From NCBI GenBank assembly GCA_000263395.1, contig AJXE01000004.1, forward strand, positions 1 through 64,000: DNA of 64,000 bases. The letters run 5' to 3'. Of the stretch, positions 16,180-24,614 are shown in pieces. Both the position numbers and the translations under genes were made by a program. The first letter of the stretch is position 1; each line of letters starts with the position of its first letter. The DNA comes from Stutzerimonas stutzeri TS44. Its GTDB lineage: Bacteria > Pseudomonadota > Gammaproteobacteria > Pseudomonadales > Pseudomonadaceae. The notes beneath the pieces were generated by a model, which had not been told where the DNA came from, searched no databases, and worked only from the letters and a program-made list of their open reading frames with translations.

Positions 16180-17397
16180 ATGCGCATCTCGACCTTGCAG
16201 GCATTCAACAACGGCGTCGCCGGGTTGCAACGCAACTACGCCAACGCGACCCGTACTCAGGAACAGATCAGCACCGGCAACCGCATCCTCACGCCGGCCG
16301 ACGATCCGGTCGCGTCGGTACGCCTGCTGCAGCTGGAACAGCAGCAGAACGTGTTGAGCCAGTACAACGCCAATCTCACCGCGGCGAAGAACAGCCTGAC
16401 CCAGGAAGAGGTCACGCTCAATTCGGTGAACACGGTGTTGCAGCGCGTGCGCGAGCTGGCCGTGCAGGCCGGTAACGGCGCGCTCGATCCGCAGGATCGC
16501 CAGTCCATCGCCGCCGAACTGGGCGAGCGCGAGGACGAGCTGCTGTCGCTGATGAACACCCGCAACGCGCGGGGCGAATATCTGTTCGCTGGTTTTCAGG
16601 GCAAGACCCAGCCGTTCGTGCGTGGCGCCGGTGGCAGCTACAGCTACGAAGGCGACGAGGGGCAGCGCAAGCTGCAGATCGCCAGTTCGTTGAATATTCC
16701 GATCAGCGACAATGGCAAGTCGGTCTTTGAGAATGTGACCAATGCCGGACGCCTCTCGGCGAAGACGAGCATCACACCCTCGGCGTTGACCATCTCTGCC
16801 CCGTTGGTTAGTGACGAGGTCGCCTTCGCTGAGCTGGGCGGCATGAGCATTACGTTCGGCGCCAGCCCCAACGAACGCAATTACACAGTCTCAGACGCCA
16901 ATGGTAAGCAGCTACGTACCAGTAGCTTGGACGACGACCCTGAGTCGGAGGATAAAATCGTCGTTGGTGGCGTTACCCTGTTTATCGGGGGCACTCCGTC
17001 AGCGTCTGGCGAAACCATTACTCTCAGCGAAACGGGTAACCAGAAGCAGGGCATCCTCGACACCATCGTCAATCTGCGCACAGTTTTGGAAGACCCGGCC
17101 TCCAGCAACGCCGATATCCGCGACGCCGTTGCCGTCGGTCTGACCAACCTCGATCACGGCATGGTCAGCGTCGATGCCGCGCGCGGCAATATTGGCGCCC
17201 GGCTGAACGTGATCGAAACGACGCAGACCGACAACGAGGACGTGACGCTGGTGAACAAGTCGGTGCAGGCCGAGCTGAAGGAGCTGGACTATGCCGAAGC
17301 GTTGTCGCGCCTGTCATTCCAGACCGTCATCCTCGAGGCGGCGCAGCAGAGCTATGTGAAGATCAGTGGCCTCAACCTGTTCAACGCGATGAGGTGA
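16180..17397 (+). CDS. flgL: Flagellar hook-associated protein 3 FlgL
   Basis: The 405-residue second junction protein has flagellin-like conserved ends: MRISTLQAFNNGV with QISTGNRILTPADDP at the N terminus, and EALSRLSFQTVILEAAQQSYVKI at the C terminus. The central part encoded at about 16690-17050 is the exposed domain; it is markedly less GC-rich in wobble positions and contains Ser/Thr/Asp-rich residues. It ends the flg operon; the fliC region is not in this window. Confidence 0.96.
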   Translation: MRISTLQAFNNGVAGLQRNYANATRTQEQISTGNRILTPADDPVASVRLLQLEQQQNVLSQYNANLTAAKNSLTQEEVTLNSVNTVLQRVRELAVQAGNGALDPQDRQSIAAELGEREDELLSLMNTRNARGEYLFAGFQGKTQPFVRGAGGSYSYEGDEGQRKLQIASSLNIPISDNGKSVFENVTNAGRLSAKTSITPSALTISAPLVSDEVAFAELGGMSITFGASPNERNYTVSDANGKQLRTSSLDDDPESEDKIVVGGVTLFIGGTPSASGETITLSETGNQKQGILDTIVNLRTVLEDPASSNADIRDAVAVGLTNLDHGMVSVDAARGNIGARLNVIETTQTDNEDVTLVNKSVQAELKELDYAEALSRLSFQTVILEAAQQSYVKISGLNLFNAMR

Positions 17398-17521
17398 TCG
17401 CAAGGTGACGGGGTTCGCAAATTGCACATCCCGTTTTGACTTCGATAGGGCACTGCCTAGATTAAGCACGCTGCGGAGCAGGAAGTACCGCAGCCTTCAT
17501 TACTTCATCAAGGACGTGAAA

Positions 17522-17839
17522 ATGAGCAAAGCATTTCTTTCCGCAGTGGCCTTCGCGTTACTGACCTCTCTGGCCGTGCCAGGCCATGCTGCCAGCAGCA
17601 CGCAAAGCGCCTCCGACCCCGTGCCAGCGGTGAGTGCGGAAGTTGCGGTCGTCAAGATCAACAGCGCCGACGCAGAAACCCTGACCCGCGAACTCAAAGG
17701 CATCGGCCCGACCAAGGCGAAGGCGATCATCGATTATCGCGACAACCACGGTCCGTTCCAGTCAGTCGACGAGCTGCTGGAGGTCAAGGGCATCGGCGCG
17801 GCAACCCTCGAGAAGAATCGCAGCAAACTCAGTCTGTAA
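17522..17839 (+). CDS. ComEA-type exported helix-hairpin-helix protein
   Basis: The 105-residue protein has a signal peptide (cleavage near residue 23, after GHA) and a C-terminal tandem helix-hairpin-helix region (about 45-105). KINSADAETL, LKGIGPTKAKAIIDYR and LLEVKGIGAATLEKNR mark the ComEA family. Such proteins bind double-stranded DNA in the periplasm during uptake in naturally competent bacteria. P. stutzeri-group strains are known for competence, but many pseudomonads carry this gene without proof of the role. AAGGA precedes the ATG at 17522, which I prefer to a longer in-frame ORF lacking a signal peptide. A hairpin follows the stop. Confidence 0.88.
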   Translation: MSKAFLSAVAFALLTSLAVPGHAASSTQSASDPVPAVSAEVAVVKINSADAETLTRELKGIGPTKAKAIIDYRDNHGPFQSVDELLEVKGIGAATLEKNRSKLSL

Positions 17840-17847
17840 CCTGCAGC

Positions 17848-17874
17848 CGAAGCGAGCCGCACTGGCTCGCTTCG
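17848..17874 (+). terminator. Stem-loop after the ComEA-like gene
   Basis: A perfect 11-base-pair inverted repeat (17848-17858 with 17864-17874, loop GCACT) begins nine bases after the stop codon. The following bases lack a T tract, so it may be a weak or Rho-assisted terminator or an mRNA-stabilising hairpin. Confidence 0.5.
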
Positions 17875-18023
17875 TGCCAGTCCCTCCTTCGGCCGAACCC
17901 TGTCGCTGCAGTCCAGTCAAAAACGCTATCGAAAAAGCGTTGACATATGACGGTTATGCACATTTCAAACGGCCAGCAGACCACTCGTCTCCATCTCCTC
18001 GTCCTCACTTGGCGAAATGACAT

Positions 18024-18046
18024 AAGTCATTGTTTTTCAATGACTT
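18024..18046. repeat. Perfect 9-bp inverted repeat, possible operator or hairpin
   Basis: AAGTCATTG (18024-18032) and CAATGACTT (18038-18046) are exact inverse complements separated by five T. The dyad is about 150 bases before the DUF1232 gene and 185 bases after the ComEA-like stop. Its symmetry suits a dimeric regulator or, on RNA, a small hairpin without a T tail. Confidence 0.5.
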
Positions 18047-18132
18047 GAGCGGCTGCGCAAAAAAGAAACGATTTGTCTCGGAGGCCCGTGAGCAGGGCGT
18101 TTGACGCAATCATCCATAAACAATTCACAAGG

Positions 18133-18155
18133 TTATCCACAGCTTCTGTGGGTAA
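18133..18155. promoter_or_regulatory. Inverted pair of DnaA-box-like sequences
   Basis: TTATCCACA (18133-18141) is a perfect strong DnaA box. The opposite-strand TTACCCACA (18147-18155) differs at one base, and the two are five bases apart. Together with flanking bases they form a 12- to 13-bp imperfect palindrome 40 bases before the DUF1232 start codon. Only two boxes are present and there is no replication gene nearby, so this is not an origin; a DnaA-sensitive promoter or a chance hairpin is more likely. Confidence 0.4.
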
Positions 18156-18197
18156 CCTCTTGAAGCCAGCAAGGACGCTGCCTGGAGGAGATCTGCA

Positions 18198-18635
18198 ATG
18201 AAAGCGCCCTGGAATTTCCTGCGATATCTGCCGGTTGCCCAGCGCCTCATCGCGCGTGGAAGAATTCCCGCGCTGCTGCTAGCGGTAGCACGTAAGCGCT
18301 CTTCCCACGGCGGGTTGCTCAAAGGTTTGCGTGAGGATCTGTCGCTGTTTCAGGCGCTGTGTGTCGCTTGGTGGCGCGACGATTACCGGGCGATCAGCAA
18401 ACCGGCTCTCGTATCGGTGGTTGCAGCGCTGTTGTACTTTCTGTCGCCGCTGGATGCACTTCCGGACTGGATTCCCGGGCTCGGCTTCATCGATGACCTG
18501 GCGGTGTTGGGTTGGGTCATGCGCAAGTGGTCCGACGAACTCGCGGCCTTTCGTGACTGGCGCGACGCCCAGCCACCGTCGCGTAAAGCGGCGCTGGAGA
18601 CGTTGCCACCAGTGCAGGAAACCGAGCAACGTTAG
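18198..18635 (+). CDS. YkvA-type DUF1232 small membrane protein
   Basis: The 145-residue protein contains the DUF1232 signature near residues 72-105: PALVSVVAALLYFLSPLDALPDW followed by GFIDDLAVLGW. This indicates one or two short membrane segments flanked by polar ends. The family is widespread and its function is unknown. GGAG lies before the ATG. The next gene begins 107 bases downstream, and co-transcription is possible but not shown. Confidence 0.8.
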   Translation: MKAPWNFLRYLPVAQRLIARGRIPALLLAVARKRSSHGGLLKGLREDLSLFQALCVAWWRDDYRAISKPALVSVVAALLYFLSPLDALPDWIPGLGFIDDLAVLGWVMRKWSDELAAFRDWRDAQPPSRKAALETLPPVQETEQR

Positions 18636-18742
18636 AGCCGCACCGACAGATGCGGTGAAATGCAGGCGCATCGCGCGATGCTCCATTGCTTGCCCAGGCT
18701 GTTAAGATTCGGCCATCAAGGCAAAGAATTCAGGAAAGAGAG

Positions 18743-19066
18743 ATGAATGTGCAGGTCATCATGCGCGATGGCGCCCCCGAATATGCTGTCCTGCCGTGGA
18801 GCGAATACGAGGCGCTGCTGAACGCGGTAGGGCGACGTCCCGAGGCACCTCAGCCTGCGCCCGAAGCCGTTTGCGTGCCAGCACTGCAACAGCTGCCTCA
18901 ATTACGTGAGGCAAAGGGGCTGGATATCGCCGCGCTGGCCCGTTCGGTAGGTATCAGCCCGGCCTATCTCGCGTTGATTGAAAGCGGCGAGCGGGTCCCG
19001 GATACGGCGATCCGTCGCGCCTTGGCCCGTGCCCTTGAGGTACCACGCTGGGAGGACGACGTTTGA
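18743..19066 (+). CDS. XRE-type helix-turn-helix regulator with antitoxin-like N terminus
   Basis: The 107-residue protein has two parts. Residues 1-30 (VIMRDGAPEYAVLPWSEYEALL) resemble the short beta-alpha N terminus found in some antitoxin-like regulators. Residues about 52-100 form an XRE helix-turn-helix (LREAKGLDIAALARSVGISP followed by YLALIESGERVPD). The ATG at 18743 is preceded by GAAAGAGAG. Its TGA overlaps the TTG start of the next gene by four bases, so translation is coupled. It is probably the regulator, perhaps autoregulator, of the three-gene unit. The two-part assignment is inferred from sequence pattern only. Confidence 0.75.
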   Translation: MNVQVIMRDGAPEYAVLPWSEYEALLNAVGRRPEAPQPAPEAVCVPALQQLPQLREAKGLDIAALARSVGISPAYLALIESGERVPDTAIRRALARALEVPRWEDDV

Positions 19067-19443
19067 GCCTGCAACGTCCTGCGGTGCGCATCAGTCGGCA
19101 GCATTGGCAAGCGTTGCTGCTGGAGCTGGGCGAGGCTCGCCGGCAGCGTCATCTGGTGACCTATCGGGCATTGGTCGAGCGCCTGCAATTGCCGGCTCCG
19201 GCCATGCAGACGCTGACCGCTGCGCTTGAGCACCTGGCCGCGCTGGATGCGCGGGCGGAACGACCTCTGCGCAGTGCTCTGGTCATCAGCCAAGGCGCCA
19301 GCCGGTTACCGCGTACGGGGTTCTTCGAGTGTGCGACGAAACTCGGGCGCTTCAGCGGCCCTTCGGACGGATTTGCTGCGGCATCCTGGCATGCTGGCGA
19401 GGTCGCGCGGGTTTTTGAATTCGATTATCCGGAGGTTCCATGA
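19063..19443 (+). CDS. Protein of unknown function in a coupled three-gene unit
   Basis: The 126-residue soluble, Leu/Ala/Arg-rich protein starts with TTG, overlapping the TGA of the preceding regulator gene. A strong GGAGG lies six bases upstream, which supports this start. The segment LVTYRALVERLQLP, followed later by SRLPRTGFFECATKLGRF, resembles a small winged-helix-like pattern (TY-x-x-L...LP-x-x-GF) that I have seen in uncharacterised proteins, but I cannot name a family with confidence. No signal peptide or membrane segment is visible. Its stop overlaps the start of the Sel1-repeat gene by four bases. Confidence 0.65.
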   Translation: MSLQRPAVRISRQHWQALLLELGEARRQRHLVTYRALVERLQLPAPAMQTLTAALEHLAALDARAERPLRSALVISQGASRLPRTGFFECATKLGRFSGPSDGFAAASWHAGEVARVFEFDYPEVP

Positions 19444-19910
19444 TGCTCTGGAAACTGCGCGCGAGCGCAGGCTATCTGTTGGCACGCAAACTGATGGCTG
19501 CGCGCTGGGCGGTGCAACAGCCGAAGCTATGGCGCTGGATGGAAGGGCAGTTCTCGCGTAAGGCCAACCTGGGCGATCGTGCCGCGCAGAGTTTCTACGG
19601 TCATATGCTCTATTTCCGTGGCCAGGGTCTGGGCGCGAAGCAGGAAGGCATGCGGCTGTTGCGTTTGGCTGCTCAGGCCGGTGATGCCAAAGCGGCCTAT
19701 CAGCTGGGTGTGATCAGTCTCAGTGAAGACGCCTCGCGCGGCCCGGACGGACGTGAAGCGGCGCGCTGGTGGGGACAGGCGGCAACTGCCGGACATCCAC
19801 TGGCGGCGATGCGGCTGGAGCAGCTTTACCGTGCCGGTGGCTATGGACTGGCTGCCGATCCGGTCGAAGCCGATCGCTATAAGGCGCTCGCCGCACAGCG
19901 CGGCGTATAA
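19440..19910 (+). CDS. Sel1-like repeat protein
   Basis: The 156-residue protein has a basic, aromatic N-terminal segment (about 1-45) and two to three Sel1-type tetratricopeptide-like repeats (about 47-155). These show the typical AAQAGDAKAAYQLGVI, ARWWGQAATAGHPLAAMRLEQLY and ADPVEADRYKALAAQRG units. Sel1 repeats mediate protein-protein contacts. No signal peptide is evident, so a cytoplasmic role is likely. GGAGG precedes the ATG, which overlaps the previous stop (ATGA). It is the last gene of the unit and is followed by a bidirectional terminator. Confidence 0.8.
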   Translation: MMLWKLRASAGYLLARKLMAARWAVQQPKLWRWMEGQFSRKANLGDRAAQSFYGHMLYFRGQGLGAKQEGMRLLRLAAQAGDAKAAYQLGVISLSEDASRGPDGREAARWWGQAATAGHPLAAMRLEQLYRAGGYGLAADPVEADRYKALAAQRGV

Positions 19911-19939
19911 GACCTGCGTTAGAGCTGCATGAGAATGGA

Positions 19940-19966
19940 AAAAGGCCGCCTTGTTGGCGGCCTTTT
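19940..19966. terminator. Bidirectional Rho-independent terminator
   Basis: AAAAGGCCGCC (19940-19950), loop TTGTT, then GGCGGCCTTTT (19956-19966) gives a perfect 11-bp arm pair with A and T tracts on both sides. It lies between the convergent Sel1-repeat gene and the prc gene and can end transcription from either direction. Confidence 0.88.
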
Positions 19967-19989
19967 CGTTGGAGCGGCTCAGCGGTCGC

Positions 19990-22071
19990 TCAGTGCTGTG
20001 CCATCGCTGAATCGAGACCCAGATAGTCGAGCAGAATCCGTCCACTCTCGGCGAGATAGGCGTCATCCTCCGGCTTGAGTTTCTCGGGCTCGTGAGGCGT
20101 ACTCGTCTCGTCGTCCTTTTCCAGCTTGGCCAGAGGCTCTTCGCCCTTGGCCTGGCGCAGCGCATTTTCCAGCGACAGCTGACGTTTCTCGATAGCGGCC
20201 TGCTGCGCGCGACGCTTGCTCTCGTTGAGACTTACCGTGGTTTCGTGCATCAGTTCCTGAGTCAGGGCCAGACGATCACGCGTGAACACGAAGTCCGGAT
20301 TCTGCTCGGTGCGTGCTTCGTGGCGCGCCTTGAGTTCGGCGAGGAACGGCTTGAACGGGTTCATATCCGGATTGATCGCGGCGCGGATGCTGTCCCAGGG
20401 CATTGCCTCGGGCAGCGCGCTTTCGCCGATTTCCTTGGTGTCGACGTCGGCCGGATAGCTGATATCCGGAATCACCCCCTGATGCTGGGTGCTCTGCCCG
20501 GAAACCCGGTAGAACTTGGCCAGGGTCAGCTTCAGTTCGCCGTGATTGAGCGGCTGGATGGTCTGCACGGTGCCTTTGCCGAACGTCTGTCCGCCGAGGA
20601 TCAGTGCGCGGTGATAGTCCTGCATGGCGCCAGCGAAAATCTCCGACGCGGAAGCGGACAGTCGATTGACCAGTACCGCCAGCGGCCCTTTATAGAACGC
20701 GCCGACGTTCTCGTCAGCCAGCACGTCGACGCGGCCGTCGGCGTTGCGCACCAGCACGGTCGGCCCCTGGTCGATGAACAGGCCGGTCAGTTCGGTGGCT
20801 TCCTGCAGCGATCCGCCGCCGTTGTTGCGCAGGTCGATCACCACGCCATCGACCTTCTCCTGCTGCAATTCGGTCAGCAGTTTCTTCACGTCGCGGGTGG
20901 TGCTCTTGTAGTTCTGGTCGCCGGCGCGCAGCGCCTTGAAGTCCAGGTAGAAGGCCGGTATCTCGATGACGCCGAGCTTGAACTGCTGGCCCTGGTGCTC
21001 GAGGTTGAGCACAGATTTCTTCGCCGCCTGTTCTTCCAGCTTCACGGCTTCGCGAGTGATCGCGACGATCTTGCTGGTCTGGTCGTTGGGTGCGTTGGTC
21101 GCCGGAATCACTTCCAGACGCACAACCGAGCCCTTCGGACCGCGAATCAGCTTGACCACTTCGTCCAGTCGCCAGCCAATCACATCGACCATCTCGTCAT
21201 CGCTCTGGGCGACGCCGATGATCTTGTCGGCCGGCGCCAGCTGCTTGCTTTTCTCTGCCGGGCCAGCCGGCACCAGGCGCACGATCTTGACGTGCTCGTT
21301 GTCGCTCTGAAGCACCGCACCGATGCCCTCTAGCGACAGGCTCATGTTGATATCGAAGTTCTCCGCGTTGTCCGGCGAGAGGTACTGCGTGTGCGGATCG
21401 TAGGACTGCGCGAAGGCGTTGATATAGGTTTGGAACACGTCTTCGCCGCGAGTTTGCTCCAGCCGCGCCAACTGGTTCTTGTAGCGCTTGGTCAGGAGCT
21501 CCTCGATGGCCTTCGGCTCCTTGCCGGCTATCTTCAGGCGCAGGACTTCATCCTTCACGCGCTTGCGCCAGAGGTCGTCGAGTTCGGCGCGGTCCTTCGC
21601 CCAGGCGGCCTTTTCGCGATCCACCAGCAGCGTCTCGTCGACCGTGAAGTCGATCTTGTCGATGCCCTGCTGCAGCAGGCCCAGCGCATAGGTGAGGCGA
21701 TCTTCCAGGCGCTCCAGGTGACGTTTGTAGATGAGGAAGCCCGGTTCCAGGTTGCCGCGCTTGAGGAAGTCGTCGAACTCGGTGCGCCAGCGGTTGAATT
21801 CGGCGAGGTCCGATTCGAGGAAATAGCTACGCGCGGGATCGAGCATCTCGATGTAGCTGTCGAAGATCTTTGCCGAGCGTGCGTCGTTGAGCGGCGGCTT
21901 GTTGTAATGGTGGCGCTTGAGCAGCTCGACGACGTTGAGGCTGGCGATGACCTGCTCGCGGTCCGGCTGCAGGTAATCCCACTTCGGTGCGTCGCCGGGC
22001 TTGGCCAGCGCCAGCGAGGCCTGGAGGCCGAATAGCAGGGTGAAAACGGTGCAGGCAAGCGTGCGTTTCAT
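19990..22071 (-). CDS. prc: Periplasmic tail-specific protease Prc (AlgO)
   Basis: The 693-residue S41 protease has a signal peptide (about 1-23), the Prc N-terminal domain, a PDZ domain (about 245-330), the catalytic domain (about 370-560) and a C-terminal DUF3340-like helical part rich in charged residues. The Ser-Lys dyad is intact: Ser474 in SASASE and Lys499 in FGKG. In P. aeruginosa the ortholog (AlgO) degrades mutated anti-sigma factor MucA and so affects AlgU and alginate; in general Prc trims periplasmic proteins at non-polar C termini. I chose the ATG at 22071 because it yields a clean signal peptide; an ATG 12 codons upstream is possible. Neither has a strong ribosome binding site. 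Confidence 0.94.
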   Translation of the reverse strand: MKRTLACTVFTLLFGLQASLALAKPGDAPKWDYLQPDREQVIASLNVVELLKRHHYNKPPLNDARSAKIFDSYIEMLDPARSYFLESDLAEFNRWRTEFDDFLKRGNLEPGFLIYKRHLERLEDRLTYALGLLQQGIDKIDFTVDETLLVDREKAAWAKDRAELDDLWRKRVKDEVLRLKIAGKEPKAIEELLTKRYKNQLARLEQTRGEDVFQTYINAFAQSYDPHTQYLSPDNAENFDINMSLSLEGIGAVLQSDNEHVKIVRLVPAGPAEKSKQLAPADKIIGVAQSDDEMVDVIGWRLDEVVKLIRGPKGSVVRLEVIPATNAPNDQTSKIVAITREAVKLEEQAAKKSVLNLEHQGQQFKLGVIEIPAFYLDFKALRAGDQNYKSTTRDVKKLLTELQQEKVDGVVIDLRNNGGGSLQEATELTGLFIDQGPTVLVRNADGRVDVLADENVGAFYKGPLAVLVNRLSASASEIFAGAMQDYHRALILGGQTFGKGTVQTIQPLNHGELKLTLAKFYRVSGQSTQHQGVIPDISYPADVDTKEIGESALPEAMPWDSIRAAINPDMNPFKPFLAELKARHEARTEQNPDFVFTRDRLALTQELMHETTVSLNESKRRAQQAAIEKRQLSLENALRQAKGEEPLAKLEKDDETSTPHEPEKLKPEDDAYLAESGRILLDYLGLDSAMAQH

Positions 22072-22236
22072 GGTTTGAGGGCGACGTAAGGCTGAGGAAT
22101 AACGCATATTAGGCCATCTAGAGTTGGCGCCGGTTCGTCAGGCGTCCGGCGGTATGAAGCACGCGCCCGCTGGTATGGCTGGGAAAGACCAGCGAGTGAC
22201 GGTTGGGCGCAGGATTGGACTCACTATGGAGGCAGC

Positions 22237-23199
22237 ATGAAGGCATTGCAAGGCGTCGAGGGGGAACTGGAGTGGGCGCAGCGACCAGCCCCGCAGTGTG
22301 GCGAGGGTGAGGTACGAATTCGCGTTGCGGCCGCTGGGTTGAACCGCGCCGACCTGTTGCAGCGTGCCGGTCATTACCCGCCGCCAGCGGGCGTGACCGA
22401 TATTCTCGGTCTGGAGTGTGCCGGGGTGGTCACGGAAGTCGGTGCGGGCAGCCGCTGGCAGGTTGGCGATCGGGTTTGTACCTTGCTGGCCGGTGGCGGC
22501 ATGGCGGAGGAAGTTGTGGTCGATGCCCGGCATGCGCTGCCGGTGCCGGCGGGACTGTCGCTGCACGAGGCGGCGGTGATTCCCGAGGTGTATGCCACAG
22601 CCTGGCTCAATCTGTATCGGCTGGGTGCGCTGCAGCCTGGCGAGAAGGTGCTGCTACATGCCGGGGCCAGCGGTGTCGGTTCGGCGGCGATCCAGCTGTG
22701 CAAGGCGTTCGACAACCCTTGCTGGGTCAGTGTGGGCTCGGCCGAGCGTCTGGCCTACTGCGAAGCGCTCGGCGCACAGGGCGGCGTGTTGCGTGGAGAA
22801 GCGCTGGAGGCGCTGCGCGATTTCGCGCCATTCGACCTGATCCTCGATCCGGTCGGTGCCAAGTACGCCGCACTGAACCTTCAGCTGCTGGGCCTGGACG
22901 CGCGCTGGGTGATGATCGGCTTGATGGGCGGGCGCAAGGCCGAGCTCGACCTGGCGGGGCTGCTGGCCAAACGCATCCAGCTGATCGGCTCAACGCTGCG
23001 CAGCCGCGATGCGGACTACAAGGCCGGGTTACTCGCCGAGATGGAGGAGAAGGTTTGGCCGTTGTTCGCTGAGGGTAAATTGTCACCGCGTCTGGAGCAG
23101 GGCTTCCCGATCGGCGACGCCGAAGCGGCCTTCGCTGCACTGGCCAGCAATACCGTTTCCGGCAAGCTGGCACTGGTCATCGACGCCGATCTGCAGTGA
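22237..23199 (+). CDS. Zinc-independent NAD(P)H quinone oxidoreductase, PIG3 type
   Basis: The 320-residue medium-chain dehydrogenase/reductase has the GroES-like N-terminal domain (with AAAGLNRADLLQRAGHYPPP from about residue 31) and a Rossmann domain. Its nucleotide-binding motif reads LLHAGASGVGSAAIQL near residue 140. The zinc ligands of alcohol dehydrogenases are lacking, and the sequence resembles the PIG3/QorA branch that reduces quinones or related carbonyls with NADPH. GGAGG sits just before the ATG. It is divergent from prc and convergent with the apeB-like gene; the physiological substrate cannot be read from sequence. Confidence 0.9.
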   Translation: MKALQGVEGELEWAQRPAPQCGEGEVRIRVAAAGLNRADLLQRAGHYPPPAGVTDILGLECAGVVTEVGAGSRWQVGDRVCTLLAGGGMAEEVVVDARHALPVPAGLSLHEAAVIPEVYATAWLNLYRLGALQPGEKVLLHAGASGVGSAAIQLCKAFDNPCWVSVGSAERLAYCEALGAQGGVLRGEALEALRDFAPFDLILDPVGAKYAALNLQLLGLDARWVMIGLMGGRKAELDLAGLLAKRIQLIGSTLRSRDADYKAGLLAEMEEKVWPLFAEGKLSPRLEQGFPIGDAEAAFAALASNTVSGKLALVIDADLQ

Positions 23200-23239
23200 C
23201 CAACCATGCGGTGCGCCGGCCGGCGCACCCGCATCCGCT

Positions 23240-24529
23240 TCAGGGCAGCGTGCTGCTCGAATAGAAAGCGGTGAGTACCTTCACCAGGTGCGCCAGGTCC
23301 TGACTGCCGGCCAGTTCGCGGATCGAATGCATGGCGAAGGTCGGCAGGCCGATATCGACCGTGCGCACGCCGAGCTGACCGGCGGTGATCGGTCCGATGG
23401 TCGATCCGCAGCCGAGATCGCTGCGGGTAACGAAGCTCTGTACCGGCACCTCGTTTTCCACGCACAGATGGCGGAAGAAGCCGGCGGTTTCGCTGCTGGT
23501 GGCGTAGCGCTGGTTGCTGTTGACCTTGATCACCGGGCCGGCGTTGAGCTTCGGTCCGTGGTTGCCGTCGTGCTTGTCGGCGTAGTTGGGGTGCACGGCG
23601 TGTGCGTTGTCGGCGGAGATCAGCAGGGAGCGGTTGATGCAGCGCTGGAAACTCTCATCTTCCGGGAGCACGCGGCGCAGCACCTGCTCAAGGAACGGGC
23701 CGTCGGCGCCGCACATGGAGCAGGAGCCGACCTCCTCGTGATCGGTACAGACGAGCACGCAGGTCTCTTCCGGCGCGGCATTCAGCAGCGCCTGCAGGCC
23801 GGCGAAGCATGACAGCTGGTTGTCCAGACGGGCGCCGGCGATGAAATCGCCGTTGAGGCCGACCACCGCGGCTGACTGGGTGTCGTAGAGGCTGAGCTCG
23901 AAGTCGAGGATCACGTCGGCGATCAGATCGTGCTCGCGGCTCAGCTGTTCGGCCAGCAGCGCTCGCAGATCCGGATTCTCCTCGCCGAATACCTGGGCGA
24001 TCAGCGGTGGCAGTTCGTTCTGCGCGTTGATGGCCCAGCCCTGGTTCGCTTCGCGGTTGATGTGAATGGCCAGGCTGGGGATCACCGCGATGGGCAGGCG
24101 GAAGTCGATCAGCTGGCTCTCGATGCGGCCGTCGCGGCTGTAGGTGACGCGGCCGGCGAGCGACAGGTCGCGGTCGAACCAGGGCGCCAGCAGCGCGCCG
24201 CCGTAGACTTCCACGCCGAGCTGCCAGAAGCCCTGGCGCTGCAGGTCCGGATGCGGCTTGACGCGCAGGCAGGGGCTGTCGGTATGCGCACCGACCAGAC
24301 GCATGCCGTGCTCGACCATCGTTCTGCTGCCGAGCTGGAAGGCGATGAGCGAAGAATCGTTGCGCGTGACGTAATAGCGCCCGCCGGGCTGCAGATGCCA
24401 GGCGTCGCGTTCCACGAGCGGAGTGAAGCCGGCGGCCTGCAGGCGCTGGGCGAGACTGAGCGTGGCATGGAACGGCGTGGGGGATGCCTGAAGAAATTCG
24501 ATCAGGCTCTGGTTGAGTGCTTGCGGCAT
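23240..24529 (-). CDS. apeB: M18-family aspartyl/broad-specificity aminopeptidase ApeB
   Basis: The 429-residue cytoplasmic metallopeptidase has the M18 signature motifs: [15 protein letters not shown] (metal ligand His/Asp near residue 80), TDHEEVG (Glu and metal ligand near residue 260) and a C-terminal [27 protein letters not shown] region. It removes N-terminal residues from peptides. The length fits the family. GGAG lies seven bases before the ATG. It is followed on the same strand by an RluA-type gene only after a second gene, so it is probably its own unit. Confidence 0.93.
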   Translation of the reverse strand: MPQALNQSLIEFLQASPTPFHATLSLAQRLQAAGFTPLVERDAWHLQPGGRYYVTRNDSSLIAFQLGSRTMVEHGMRLVGAHTDSPCLRVKPHPDLQRQGFWQLGVEVYGGALLAPWFDRDLSLAGRVTYSRDGRIESQLIDFRLPIAVIPSLAIHINREANQGWAINAQNELPPLIAQVFGEENPDLRALLAEQLSREHDLIADVILDFELSLYDTQSAAVVGLNGDFIAGARLDNQLSCFAGLQALLNAAPEETCVLVCTDHEEVGSCSMCGADGPFLEQVLRRVLPEDESFQRCINRSLLISADNAHAVHPNYADKHDGNHGPKLNAGPVIKVNSNQRYATSSETAGFFRHLCVENEVPVQSFVTRSDLGCGSTIGPITAGQLGVRTVDIGLPTFAMHSIRELAGSQDLAHLVKVLTAFYSSSTLP

Positions 24530-24614
24530 GACGGACTCCGGACTGCAATGGCGCGAAGTCTACCGCATCGACCTCAGCCGGTCTGCGCGACTGGCCGGCG
24601 CCGCGTGTTGCCGT

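Larger units (their letters stand above)
17875..18197. other. Intergenic region with two palindromes and no gene
   Basis: About 320 bases between the ComEA-like gene and the DUF1232 gene hold no convincing ORF. The region is locally A/T-rich. It contains the inverted repeat at 18024-18046 and the DnaA-box-like pair at 18133-18155, both listed separately. It presumably includes the promoter of the downstream gene, but I could not place -35 and -10 boxes with confidence. Confidence 0.5.

Noticed and set aside
18133-18155. A possible replication origin
   Set aside because: Only two DnaA-type boxes, no dnaA/dnaN/gidA neighbours and no large A/T-rich repeat array.
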